From Laguncularia racemosa (lineage: Eukaryota; Streptophyta; Magnoliopsida; Myrtales; Combretaceae), in the NCBI GenBank assembly GCA_037954665.1, contig JBBMOL010000184.1, forward strand, positions 1,240,001-1,304,000: DNA of 64,000 nt, written 5' to 3'. The position numbers and the translations under genes were made by a program. This document shows positions 48,261 through 60,170 of the stretch, piece after piece (position 1 is the stretch's first letter; every line of letters starts with the position of its first letter). The notes below the pieces were generated by a model. It did no database searches, had not been told where the DNA came from, and saw nothing but the letters and a program-made list of their open reading frames with translations.

Positions 48261-48331
48261 TTACGTTTTCAATTCTTTCCTTTTATTTTCTTTCTTTCCT
48301 ATTTCAATCCCTCATCGCAAACATAGTGTTA

Positions 48332-48944
48332 GCGCATACATCATTGCGTCTTCTAATTAAGTGGATGATGTGACAGATATATATCAGCAACTCATGCCCG
48401 GAACTAGCAAAGAAAGGAAATTGGAGGGAAAATGGAAAATTTAAATGCTTTTCTAGAAAAAAATTTGAAGAAAAATGGAAGAAATGGATTTAGAAAGTAA
48501 AGTTTTTCACGGTCCTACTAAGTTTTGTTTTTCTCCAAATTGAAGACAAGGGATGAGAAGTGAAATAAAAGTTAGTTATCTTCTCATTCGACCCCCTTTT
48601 TTTTTTTACCCTTTTATTATTATTTATAGGTATATTAATAATATTATATTATTCATTATTCTACTCCCCATACTAAATAAAGTATCGATATATGTTTGTT
48701 ATTAATGAATTCTATTATTTTATTTACATTATTGATATATTAATATAGAATTTAAAACAAAAGGTATTTAATTACCTATATATTTATTAAAATGATATTC
48801 TAGTACTACCGTTTTTTTGGTCAATATATTCTATTACTACAAAAACGAAAAAATGAAAAAATTTAATGAGACAATGCATATAGATGGACGGATACATTAA
48901 TAACCGAATAAAATGAAAATGACGCAGACAATATTAAAAATCCC
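48332..48944 (+). repeat. Segmental duplication copy 2, left and middle part
   Basis: 48340-48470 (GTCTTCTAATTAA, then GGAACTAGCAAAGAAAGG) matches window positions 20-105. The sequence to 48944 is AT-rich without a gene. The first bases of this copy lie at about 42147 on the other side of the MITE. Confidence 0.6.
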
Positions 48945-51013
48945 TGTAAACACCCCATTTTTTGCCCTAGGAGTCAATAATTGTCAATAATAATCAATTT
49001 TCAATTTTTCCTAATTTTTTCCAACTTTTTCCAATTTTTCTTTAATTTACCAAAAATGATAAAAATATTCAAAAAATAAAAATAAATAGGAAAACACTTC
49101 AATTTTGAAAAATGATTTCAGAAATAGCAATAATGAATAATAAAATTTTTTTACAAATTTCTGAAATTTCAAAAAATACAAAAAAATAAAAAAATTGCAT
49201 CGTATATGTACAATTTGCGATGTAAATAAAAACGGGAAATTGGGCCAACTCAGCTGGTTCGTGTGGGCGCATGAGGAACGTGTGGACGCCAGGGGTCGCA
49301 GGTTCGAATCCTCCCCCGAGCATTCTGTGCAAAAAATTTTTCACCTTTCGCCTGGAGCTGCCATGTGGCAGCATGTGATTGGCCGAGGAAAGTCACGCGC
49401 GTCGCGCGTGATCGTCTTCTTCGCAAGCCCAGCTGGAGGAAAACCTGGCAGAGGTCCGACGAAGGCGAAACCGGCCGTTTTCTTTTTAATCTTCTAGATT
49501 AAAGTCAAGATAAAGCCAAATCCATCAAATAAACCAAAGGAACACAAGAGATTAACATCAAATCGTCGGGATAAAATCGAATCCAAAAAACGGAAAAATA
49601 TAGGTTTATCCAAATCGGAGGATTTGAGCATATCCCAGAGGAGTTCGAGACGTCTATAAATAGAGGAGAGCAGGAGGAAGCAAGGGCACGAAGAAAAAAA
49701 GAGAGAAAGAGAGAGGAAGGAGCAAATCGGAGTACGCTGGAGAAGCTTGGAGCCGCGACCATCGATCGAAGTTGAAACCACCGCAAGGAGACGTTCTGGG
49801 AGTGAACCGCCACCACCATCGGACTCAGGACCCTCGAGAAGCTAGGATTCGATACCCCACCCGCCGCAAAAAGCCGTCGAAACGCCGTGATCGAGCCGCC
49901 TCCACCGCCGTGTCTAATTCGATCGACCCGACCCGGATCCAAGTAAGTCGGATTTTTCCGGATTTTTTTTAATTTTATTTAATTAATTAATTTTGTTTAT
50001 TTATTTATTCCGAATTTGTTATTTATTATTTGATAGTTATTTAGTTTATTTATTTATTTGTTTGTTTTATTTTCAATAAATAGGAAAAATGTAGAAATTA
50101 GATTTTTCTAGAATTAAAAAATGTAGAAAAATAAATAAAATAATATAAAAATAAATAAAATAATAAAAAAATTAAAAATATAAAAAGATTAGGAAAAATA
50201 ATAATAAGACTTTAGATTTCAAAATAGGATAGATAATAACTTGGGATAAAATGTTTTAGCACAAAAATTACAAAAGTTTATAAAAATCACAAAAACTTAT
50301 AAAAAATTATAAAAATAATAAAGATTCATAAAAAAAAAAAATTCAAGAATCATAAAAAAATCAAGTTTTAGCACCTAGAAAAATCATTTTCCTCAAATAA
50401 ATCCAAAAATTGATGTTTTCCCTAAAAATCATTTTCAAAAATAAAACCAAAGCTTAGGTTTAGAAAATTTTTAGAAAAAAATCCCAAAAATGTTAAGAAC
50501 ATAAATCAAAAGAGATTTCAAAAAATTAAAACTCACAAACAAACTTAAGTTTTCGAAAAAGCGAACTACGTCTTGTTTGATCCTGAGTAGCAGGTATGTA
50601 GGCACCCATTCAGGTCAACTCCTAAAATGAATAAAAAATCCTTTTCTTGAAATAATTCAAAAACATAATAAAAAGTAACAGAAACACAATGAAACACATT
50701 TTTAAAGATGAACAATTTTAGGAGATTAAGTGGTAACCGTAACGGTTTTAATAGGTTAGCCTCCGGACTTAGAAACTCTGGTTCTCCCTTTTCCTTCTTT
50801 CACAAAAACGAAGAGAGGAAATAACGACGACTAGTAGTCCAAATTAAGACTAATCCGCTCCTTTAGTCTTAATTCAATTTTCCCAACAACAGTTGGGTGG
50901 CGACTCCAAAAATTAAACGAAATTCCTAACTCAAGTCGAGGATCTAGATTAGATGAGCATAGGGTCTGGTTTACATCGGATTAGGAATTGGAATTCAAAA
51001 ATTAGACTCGATA
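48945..51013 (+). mobile_element. Solo LTR, Tat/Ogre-like family (2069 bp)
   Basis: It runs TGTAAACACCCC...GACTCGATA and is flanked by ATCCC on both sides (48940-48944, 51014-51018). It lies in the opposite orientation to the other copies. TATA box CTATAAATAG is at 49654-49663, the tRNA-like module at 49242-49317 and the partial primer-binding-site match TGGCGACTCC at 50898-50907. There is no internal region, so it is the product of LTR-LTR recombination. Confidence 0.9.
49242..49317 (+). other. tRNA-like Pol III module in solo LTR
   Basis: A-box-like CCAACTCAGCTGG is at 49245-49257 and the exact B box GGTTCGAATCC at 49301-49311. The T-arm-like hairpin around TTCGAAT has four of five pairs. 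It lies about 300 bp into U3 and about 340 bp before the TATA box. Confidence 0.6.
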
Positions 51014-51482
51014 ATCCCAAATAAGCAAATTAAGAAGGGGGTGATGTCGGGGTGGGGTGAGGTGAATTGTGAACTGGTATTTAAAAATGTTGACTGAAAA
51101 TAAACCATCCTTTTAGCTATTTATTTAAGATTTAAGAGTTTACTCAAATTGATTTTTTAATTTGATCAAACAAAATCTTCTACATACGATACGATAATAA
51201 GAATAAGATAAACATAATCAAGAAAAAAAAGATAAGGTGAGAGAAAATTAAGTTTGAATACAGAGGCTCCTCCTTGAAAGTCGTTTTCTATTCTACATTG
51301 ACTCCAATGATGGAGAATTCATTATTTAAAAATGTTGTACTGATTTATTTTGACTTTAGTTACACATGATCGTTTGTATTTAAAAACCTATTCAAGTTAA
51401 ACTATCTTGTAACAAAAAATACTAGATCAGTAATACTTTAGATACTCGAAAATTCTCTTAACTCACTTGGAAAACTCGCTAA
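51014..51482. other. AT-rich, downstream of orphan exon
   Basis: No other exon is recognised. If the orphan exon is real this is its 3' side. Confidence 0.4.
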
Positions 51483-51647
51483 TCAAAAGCTTGACCTGAA
51501 GTAATCTGCATATGGCCAGCTTCCTTTCTTATATAGAGCAACAGCAACAGGAGCACCTTCATTTACTTCGGCATGATCGCAGAATCGAATTTGTTTTGGA
51601 GTTACAAAGGGAAAAATGATATTCTCCTTACTTCTTTCCAAGAATAT
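51483..51647 (-). pseudogene. Orphan terminal exon of an unrecognised gene
   Basis: On the minus strand an acceptor-like CCGTAG ends at 51648, followed by 54 open codons and a TGA at 51485-51483. The protein begins IFLERSKENIIFPFVTPKQI, has RFCDHAEVNEGAPVAVALYK and ends KGSWPYADYFRSSF. The composition is that of a folded cytosolic protein, unlike the surrounding AT-rich DNA. I do not recognise the family. No upstream exon is visible between here and 52314, where element C begins, so the gene may have been cut by that insertion or be a fragment from duplication. Confidence 0.5.
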
Positions 51648-51659
51648 CTACGGTTGTTA

Positions 51660-52314
51660 AAACATTGCAAACACAATGTTTTATGAAATAGCAGGGAAAG
51701 AAGATAGATCAAAATAAATGTTGTTTGATTCTTTAAAAAAAACTCTACTTTAGGATGTATATGAGATAAGTGAACTCAAACTATTCCAGTTCAGTTTAAT
51801 ATTTAGTTGGATTTGACTCAATTACAATCAAGTCAAAGTGGAGTTTGAGCTTTATGATGTTCAGCTCGACTAACTTGCAAGTTCAGTTGAACTTAAATTA
51901 TAGTTGAGTTTCAATTATATTCAAATAATAGTATTAATTTGATTAAATTGATAATAATTTTATTTCAAGATTTTCAAGTTTAAATGAGCATATAATCGAG
52001 TCAAACTTGAACTTATCAAGTATCGCTTCAATTTAAGCTCAAGATCAAAATTATAAGCTCAATCAAGTTTAAGCTTGAGTTTGAGCTTTCAAATTCCAAG
52101 TTGAACTTGAGTTAAGTTTAATACTCAGCATAATATTATCTTAATTCAATTCGTTTATAGGCCTACTCTATCTACTTTTTTAGTTAAAGTTAAAACGATT
52201 TTTTGATTTTGAGACCAAACTAACTAAAATTACATTTTTTTTATCTTTAAATTAATTTGGAACCAAAATAATATCTATTCTATTGATGTACAATGCAAAT
52301 CCAATATATTATCT
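51660..52314 (+). repeat. Segmental duplication copy 2, right part
   Basis: 52020-52314 matches window positions about 130-410 (ACCAAACTAA, then CTATTGATGTACAATGCAAA). 51780-52020 is rich in GAGTTTGAGCTT/AAGCTCAAG motifs like those in the glycine-rich gene intron. The match ends exactly where element C begins. Confidence 0.65.
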
Positions 52315-52744
52315 TGTTATATGCCTAAATTGGCCTAAGTCCTCTAGGTCCATGTTATTTCAACACCACCACATAACAGGAAAACATTTAAGCTAATTGG
52401 TATAAATTAAGAAAGTTATAAATCCTTTGAAAATACACTTTAAGTGGATATTTCTTATAATAACTAGGACATCTTTAGGAAGATTTACTTGCTTAAAATA
52501 AAACATCTACATAACACTATAAAAGATTATCATTTCATTCCAGTAAGATAATCTAATACTTCCCAAACACTTTGATTGCCTTATCCTTATACTACCTCTC
52601 TGACTTGAGCGTCAAAGTGCAAGTATTGGAGATGTCTCTGACGCCTCGATAGCTCACATTTGTTCATTTTACAAATTGGACTACATCAACTTGAAGATTT
52701 GATCCAACCTAAGACCACATCAAGGCAACTAGTGTAATCAATAA
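52315..52744 (+). repeat. Probable 5' LTR of element C
   Basis: It starts TGTTATATGCCTAAATTGGC exactly where the duplicated block stops. Near the end it has the wording CTGACTTGAGCGTC common in Tat/Retand LTR ends. A decayed primer-binding-site-like TGATGCCTATTGTCTCAAGG follows at 52746-52765. The end is approximate because no second LTR is in view. Confidence 0.55.
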
Positions 52745-53118
52745 TTGATGCCTATTGTCTCAAGGCCAACTACGAATATGGCTAGCACAAGATCTAGAAG
52801 AAACTCTAGAAAGAATGCCCTTGGTGACTACAACCCACCTTAGAGCGGTGCCAATACCATCTTATATGCAACAAGGGAGTGTAGATAGGATCGCAAGACT
52901 CAAAAGGTAACTTGTTCATCTGCTAGCAAAAAATTGTCATTTGAGAGACTAAGGTAATGAAATCAATGACTGCTCCTAATAATATTCTTAACCAAAAAGT
53001 GAGAAATAGGGCAACAATGTTTCATAACACCTTAGGAACATGTTGTTAGATCTAAATCATGCCCCTAATCTAAGAGGCAAGCAAAACAATACCAAGAATG
53101 ATAATTTTGAAGCACAGT

Positions 53119-55237
53119 TGTCGAGTCTAATTTTTTGATTCCCCATTCCTAATCCGATGTAAACTAGATCTTATGCTCATCTAATCTAGAACCTCGACTT
53201 GAGTTAGGAACTTCGTTTTAATTTTGGAGTCGCCACCCAACTGTTGTTGGGAAAATTGAATTAAGACCAAAGGAGCGGATTAGTCTTAATTTGGACTACT
53301 AGCCGTCGTTCTTTCCTCTTCTCGTGTTTGTGAAAAGAGAAAAAGGGAAAACCAGAGTTTCTAAGTTCGGAGGCTAACCTATTAAAACCTTTTACGGTTA
53401 CCACCTAATCTCCTAAAATTATTCATCTTTAGAAATGTGTTTCATTGTGTTTCTGTTACTTTATTATGTTTTGGAATTTATTTTGAGAAAAATGATTTTT
53501 CATTCATTTTAGGGGTTGACCCGAATGGGTGCCTATGTACCTGCTACTCAGGATCAAACAAGCCGTAGTTCGCTTTTTTGAAAACTTTTAGATTTGTTGA
53601 TGAATTTTAATTCTTGCAAACTCTTTTGATTTAAGTTCTTAACGTCTTTGGGGTTTTTCTAAAAAATTTCTAAGCCTAAACTTTGATTTTGATTTTTGAA
53701 AATGAATTTTGAGAGGAAAACATCAATTTTGAGTTTATTTGAAGAAAATGGCTTTTTCTAAGTGCTAAAACATTTTTTCTTTTCTATTTTTTATTTTTTT
53801 GAATTTCTTTATGATTTTTATGAGTTTTATAAGTTTTCATGATTTTTTATGATTTTTGTAAGTTTTTTATGATTTTTAATAATTTTTTTTATTTTTGTTG
53901 AAATTTTCATCCTAAGTTGACTTTCTATTTTATTTTGAAATCTAAAACTTCATTATTACTTCCCTAATATTTTTATTGTTTTTCTTCATTTTTTTATTTT
54001 TTTTTATTTTTTTATTTTTATTTACATTATTTTACATTATTAAATTCTAAAAAAATCTAATTTCTACCTTTTTTCTATTTATTAAAAATATAACAAAAAC
54101 AAATAAATAAATAACCAAAGCAAATAATAACAAATAATAAATTCAGAATAAATAAATAAATAAACAAAACAAAATAAAATAAATATATAAATAATAATAA
54201 AAAAATCCGGAAAATCCGAATTACCTGGATCCGGATCGGTGCGCGGGTCGGGTCAAATCTGGTCAGATCGGGTCGGGTCGAACCGGTCGGACACGGCGGC
54301 AGGGTTGGCTCGTTCACGGCGTTCCGGCGGTCGTTTGAGGCGGGTGAAGTGTCGAATCCTAGCTTCTCGAGGGTGCTGAATTCGATGGTGGTGGCGATGT
54401 ACTCCCAGAACGTCTCCTTGTGGCGGCTCGAATCCGATCGGCGGTCGCGAACTTGGACTTCCTCCGATTTACACTCTTTTCTCTCTCTCTCGCAATTCTG
54501 ATATCTGATTTGGCTTCTTCACCTCCTCCTCTATTTATAGGCGTTTGAAATCGAGCTGGATAAGCTCGGATTTCCTCCGATTGAAGTTGATCGGATTTTC
54601 GGTTGAAAAACCAACTCCGATCCGTGCCTATCCAACGATTTGTTGCGATTTGATTCCAATTAGATAGTGTTTATCTTATTTCTGTTGAAGATCTGTTGGA
54701 TTCGTGCAAACAAATCGGATCAAAACGGCCGAAATACGAATTTCTCTTCTCGCCGGCGATCTCGGGCTCGAGGTAGGGGATGATCACGCGCTCGGCGCGT
54801 GCGTTTTTTTTCGCCAATCAGAGGCCGCCACGTGTCCTGGACAAGTCGAAAATTGTAAAACGCGGAAATTGCTTCTCCCGCGATTCGAACGCCCGACCTC
54901 GCCCCCCTGCGCGCGCGCCTAGCCATGGTCCGGACCAGCTGAGCTAGCCCACTTTCCTGATTTTTTTATTTTCGCAAATTGCATATATGCAATGCGATCT
55001 TTCCATTTTTTGTATTTTTTGAAAATTCCAAAAATTTGTAAAAATTGTTTATTATTTATTATTGCCATTTCTGAAATCATTTTTCAAAATTGAAGTGTTT
55101 TCCTATTTATTTTTATTTTTTGAACATTTTTATTATTTTATGCTAAATTAGGAAAAATTGGAAAAAATTAGGAAAAATTGAAAAATTGATTTTTATTGAG
55201 AATTGTTGATTCCGAGGGCAAAAATGGGGTGTTTACA
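53119..55237 (-). mobile_element. Solo LTR, Tat/Ogre-like family (2119 bp)
   Basis: It runs TGTCGAGTC...GTGTTTACA and is flanked by ACAGT (53114-53118 and 55238-55242). TATA box (minus) is at 54531-54540, the tRNA-like module at 54872-54950 and the partial primer-binding-site match at about 53226-53235. It has no internal region. Confidence 0.92.
54872..54950 (-). other. tRNA-like Pol III module in solo LTR
   Basis: On the minus strand TAGCTCAGCTGG (54946-54935) is a full A-box match and GTTCGAATCG (54890-54881) a B box with one end base changed. Confidence 0.62.
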
Positions 55238-56929
55238 ACAGTCCATGAGATTCTTAACTAACTGTTCTATTGATGATATAGACAACATGTCCAAATACCT
55301 CAACGAGCTCAAAGACATAAAAAAAGCTCAATTTATAAGACATGTTTACCATAGGGAATTCTCCTTTCACCTAGAAAATTCGGAACTTATAACTCCATAC
55401 ACATGTCTGAATTCCCCAATTGAAATTCTATGATGGGATGACCATCTCGACGAAACACCTGAGTTACTATACAACTCAAATGAACCTCTTTGGCATCTTT
55501 AATGCAATAGCATGAAAGGCCTTTCTAGGAACATTGGAAAAGGCAACATAAACATGGTTTCGAAGCCTCAAGCCAAACTCCATCTCCAGTTTTTGAGAGC
55601 TTGCCCTGTAGTTTTATCAACACTTTTTGATGAGTAAGATGCTTGAACAAGATTCCTCAATCCTCAATCTTGTTTGAAAGAAACAAGGAAAAACACTCAA
55701 AGATTATGTCTCCAAGTTCAATAAAGCAATTCTCGAGATTCCTAACGTTGACATGAGTGTAGCTCTTAACATAGCAATTAATGGAGTAAAGGATGGGTCC
55801 CAATTCTTCTACTCTCTCATCTTGCACAAGCCTAAAACTTTTAGGGAATTTCAAGAAGGGTTCATTGAGTACATTGCTTAAGAAGATGCCATACTGGCCA
55901 AATGACAAGTTGAGCAAAAATCCTCTAACAAGAAGAATAGTAAGGATCAATCTTCTACAAAAGATAGGTTCAATCTTACCATTAATGGTAATGGGTCTAC
56001 TCAAAATGGTAATGACAACAAAAAACACGCTATCCTTTTCTACAAGTAGCACACCCCACTCAACAAGCTTTGTATCGACACCTTTATGGAGATATAAGAT
56101 AGGGGCATTATCACCTGACTCGACTAGATGAGGAATAATCTAGCCATGGGAAATTTTGATAAATATTGAGACTTCCATAGAGATAGAGGTCACCCTATGG
56201 AAAATTATACATAGTTAAAGAATGCCTTCAAAGACCTCATTCAACAAGGATATTTAAGAGAATACATTATAAAGAATGATAGGCCTTTGAAGAGAGGGAG
56301 AAGAGAGGAGATGAAAAGAGTAACAAGCTTACACCATTGGGGGCACATTAAATAAAATTGTCAAAGGACTAGCTATAGAAGGATGATCCATCTCCTAAAG
56401 CAAGGCATACGATTGATTTAGAAGCTATCGAATGTACTCATATTTAGGCAAAGTTCCTAAAGTGGACACTACGATCACTTTTTTTAATGATGACCTTAAA
56501 GACATAATGTTCCCCTATGATGATGCCCTTGAGATCTGAGCTCAAATTGCTAATTTTTATTAACAACAGTAACTTTGCAAATATTATATGTAAGAAAGTG
56601 TTTAACTAAATGAAAGATCAAGTTGACGCAAAGCTTAAGCCTTATGATAATGAGCTTTTTTAGCTTCAACAACTAGCCCATAAAGTTAGAAGGCATCATA
56701 ACTCTCCTTGTAGAGCTTAGTGATGGACTTAACAAGATGTAGATCTTGGTTGATTTCCTTATCGTCAATGTAAGGTCCCCCTACAACGCCATCCTTAGGT
56801 GCCCATCAAAATGCCATAAAAATGATAGCCTCAACAAAGCATCTAAATACCAAGTTCATAACTCCTACTAGTGTTGGTGTTTGCAATGAAAACCGGCAAG
56901 AATCTAAGAATTTATATTTCCAAGCCTTC

Positions 56930-59900
56930 TCTTAGTGGGAGGTCCTAATTGTGGAATCTACCATTGAGGACAAACTGAGATCAAGAAGGGAACCTGCTAA
57001 AGAGACGAAGGATGTCCAGATTAGTAGCACATCTGAACAGACTATGAAAATTGGTACAATAGTATTAGTCGAGCTTTGCCAACAACTAATTGCTCTCCTC
57101 CGAGCTAATATAGACGTTTTTGCATGGTCTCCATCTAACATACTTGGAATTCCATTAGAGGTGATTACACACAAGTTGAATATATACCCTAATATAAAGG
57201 TGGTTAAGCAAAAGAAAGGCATTTTGCACTAGAATGGTAGGCGGCCATAGAAGAAGAAGTACATAAACTTTTAAAGGTCAGGTTTATATAGGAAGAGTCA
57301 TACCTTACACGGTTAGCTAATTGCTTATCGGTAAAGAAGTCCAATGGGAAGTGACAAATATGCATCGATTACACCGATCTTAACAAAACTTACCTAAAGG
57401 ACTATTTTTTGCTCCCTTAGATTAATCAACAGTTGATTCAACCTTAGGATACACCCTATTAAGCTTTATGGATGCCTTCTCAAGCTATAATCTGATTCGA
57501 ATGCACAAGCCTAACTAAGTCCACACATTCTTTGTCACCAATTTTTTAACACGTTGCTATAACGTTATGCAATTTGGGTTAAAAACTGTTGGTGTAACAT
57601 AACAAAGATTGGTGATAAAGATGTTCACGGATCAAATTGGTCAAAATATAGAAGTTTATGTTGACAATGTGATTGTGAAGAGTAAAGGGCCTCATTAGCA
57701 CCTCGTCAACCTAGAGGAAATGTTTCAAACATTGAGACAATATAGCATGAAGCTGAATCCCTAGAAGTATGTTTTTGGTGTTCTATTTGGTAAATTTCTT
57801 AGCTTTATGGTTACTTCACATGGGATTAAAGTTAACCTTGAGAAGATTAGGCCAATTTTGGACATGCAACCCCCAAAGATAGTTAAGGATATACAAAGAG
57901 TAACAAGCTAGATCATTGCATTAAACAACTTCTCTCTAAGTCAACAAAGAGATGTGCCTCATTCTTCATAGTCTTAAAGAGCTAACAAGTGTTAGGAAGC
58001 CTTCGATGAGCTAAAGCGCTTCCTTATGATGCCTTCAATCCTATTTAAGCCCATTATAGGGAAAGAACTTTATCTCTACCTCTTTATCTTTAGCTAAGCT
58101 CTATCCTCTGTGCTCATCAAAGTAAATAGTAGAGAGCACCGACTAGTGTATTATGTGAGCCACATCCTATAGGGCCCAAAAATCAGATACTCAAAGGTAA
58201 AGAAATTCTCTTTAACTATGGTCACCTCAGCATGGAAGTTATGCCCATATTTCAAAGCTCACCCTATAGTGGACCTCATTGATCAGCCCTTGAGGTAAAC
58301 TCTATAGAAACTAGAAATGTTGAACAAGATGGTTCTTTACACCTTAAAGCTTAGTATATACAACATCTAATACTAACTATGTCAAGCTATAAAAGCAAAA
58401 GTGTTAACAACTTTATAGCCGAGTTAATGGCCAAAGATGAAACCTTCATTGATGATCATGAAAAGCTCACTTAGGAACTTTATGTTGATGATCTATCTAT
58501 TGAGGGAGGGAGTGGAGTAGGGCTAATACTATGTGGTCCATACGAAGTTAAAATTTAGTATGCACTAAAGTTTTGATTTTTGTATAGCAATAACAAAGTA
58601 GAATATGAAGCTCTCACTGCTGGATTAAAATTGATTAAGGGAATAAGTGTGGAAAAGGTCAAGATTTTTTCTTACTCATAGCTCATAGTCTAGCAGGTCA
58701 ATGGAGAGTATGCTATTAAAGATGAAAAGATGACCAAATACCTAAAGGTCACGAAATCCCTATGTTTTGGTTTCACACCATTGAACATCACAAAAATTCC
58801 TTGAGCTTAGAATGCTAAAGTAGACGGCCTATCCAAATTGGCCTCAACATCTCTCTTTGACTTAGATAAGAAGGTATTTATAAAATTCCTTCCACAAAAG
58901 ATTTTTTGTAAGTCCCTATTAGAATGTCTCACCAATGAGCTTCAAGCTTCTTAAAAACCATGTTGCATGGACCAGATCATTAAGTACCTAGTAAATGGAA
59001 CCGTCCTTGATGATAATAAAAAGGCAAAAGCTTTAGGTAGAAAGCAACCCAATACACACTTCTTAATGACCAACTTTATAGAAGGACATATAGTTTTCCA
59101 CTTCTCAAGTGTCTTTAACCTTCTGAAGCAAAACACTTATTGATCAAGCTCTGCATAGAGGTATGCATCAACTACATAATGAGATATGCCCTAGCCACAA
59201 GGCATTTCGAGCGGGATATTATTGGCCTATGATGAAAAAAGATGCTAAGGTAGGTTAGAAGTACACTTCAGTTGATAGATAATCAAGTAGCAACTTTATG
59301 CCAATCATGAGTCCATGGCCTTTTGCTTAATGGGGGCTCAATATCCTCGGGCCATTCCTTAAGGCCATAGAATAGCATTGATATATCATTGTAGCAGTTG
59401 ACTACTTCACAAAATGGATTAAAGTTGAAGCAATTTCTAAAATCACTTAGTACAATGTCAGGGACTTTACTACCTGTACTATACTATGCTAATTCGAGAT
59501 CCCTAGTACCATTCGTTACTAATAATGGCACTTGGTTTGACAATGCTAAATTCCAAGAGTTTGCTTAAGATATAAAATTAAGATCCATTTCACCTCAATC
59601 ATCTACCCACAGTTAAATGGACTAAGCATAAAGCCACGAGCCTCAAGAAAAGAGTTGATCAGGTTAAGAGGAAATGGGCAATGAGCTCCCTTACATTCTA
59701 TGGAGCTATCGAATGACGCCAAAAGCCACAATTGAAGAAAGACCATTCAACTTAGCCTTTGGCATCAAAGTTATCCTTCTCATTAAGCTTGAGCTTCAGA
59801 ACATTCGCACTTAGGAAATCAATTCCCAAGTCAACAAGAACGACCTTCGAGCTAACCTAGATCTCCTTGAGGAACTCTAAGACCAAACCAATTATAGGGT

Positions 59901-60170
59901 AGCGGCCTACCAACAACAAGCAGTAAGATACTATGATAAGAAAGTCAAGTACAAATTCTTCTAACTTGGGGACCTAGTATGTCGAATGCTCGAAGCTACT
60001 AAATGAAGAGAGGGGTAGGGAAAATTAGCATAAAATTGGGAAAACCTTGTTCAAGTCAGACGGATGGTTGGACACAAAGCATACAAGCTTGAGAGATTGA
60101 ATGGCCATTCGATCTCAAGAACTTGGAATGCAGATAATTTTCGCCTATATTTCGAGTAGCTTCTAAATGA
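56930..60170 (+). pseudogene. Element C pol remnant (RT, two RNase H, integrase)
   Basis: 56951-57222 reads the pre-RT linker with LLRANIDVFAWSPSNILGI. RT fragments lie at about 57230-57900 and include VTSHGIKVNLEKIRPILDMQ (about 57810). First RNase H pieces are at about 58000-58330. A second RNase H starts ELYVDDLSIEGGSGVGLIL (about 58475) and holds NNKVEYEALTAGLK (about 58590). Integrase begins near 59150 (LHQLHNEICPSHKAFRAGYY) and has VTNNGTWFDN (about 59510) and WSYRMTPKATIEERPF (about 59705). In the second integrase motif Asp is replaced by Asn. Stops and frameshifts are everywhere. Confidence 0.8.

Larger units (their letters stand above)
42179..48328. mobile_element. CACTATG-ended MITE split by element B
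   Basis: The left end CACTATGTTTGGAGTGAAGG and the right end (reverse complement CACTATGTTTGCGATGAGGG) are flanked by TTA duplications (42176-42178 and 48329-48331). Without the LTR element the MITE is about 357 bp. It is the same family as 29313-29706. Confidence 0.8.
52778..56330 (+). pseudogene. Element C gag remnant, split by a solo LTR
   Basis: It starts ATG at 52778 (MASTRSRRNSRKNALGDYNP). After the solo LTR (53119-55237) gag continues with recognisable pieces: PLWHL then CNSMKGLSRNIGK (about 55485-55535), QFLRACPVVLSTLFDE (about 55580-55630) and LKDYVSKFNKAILEIPNVDM (about 55700-55760), then a KPKTFREFQEGF motif near 55830. These match the order of Retand-type gag. Stops and frame changes are frequent. 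Confidence 0.7.

Noticed and set aside
49505..49942. 145-codon minus-strand frame
   Set aside because: It lies opposite to the U3/R part of a solo LTR, in the GC-rich promoter region, with no domain.
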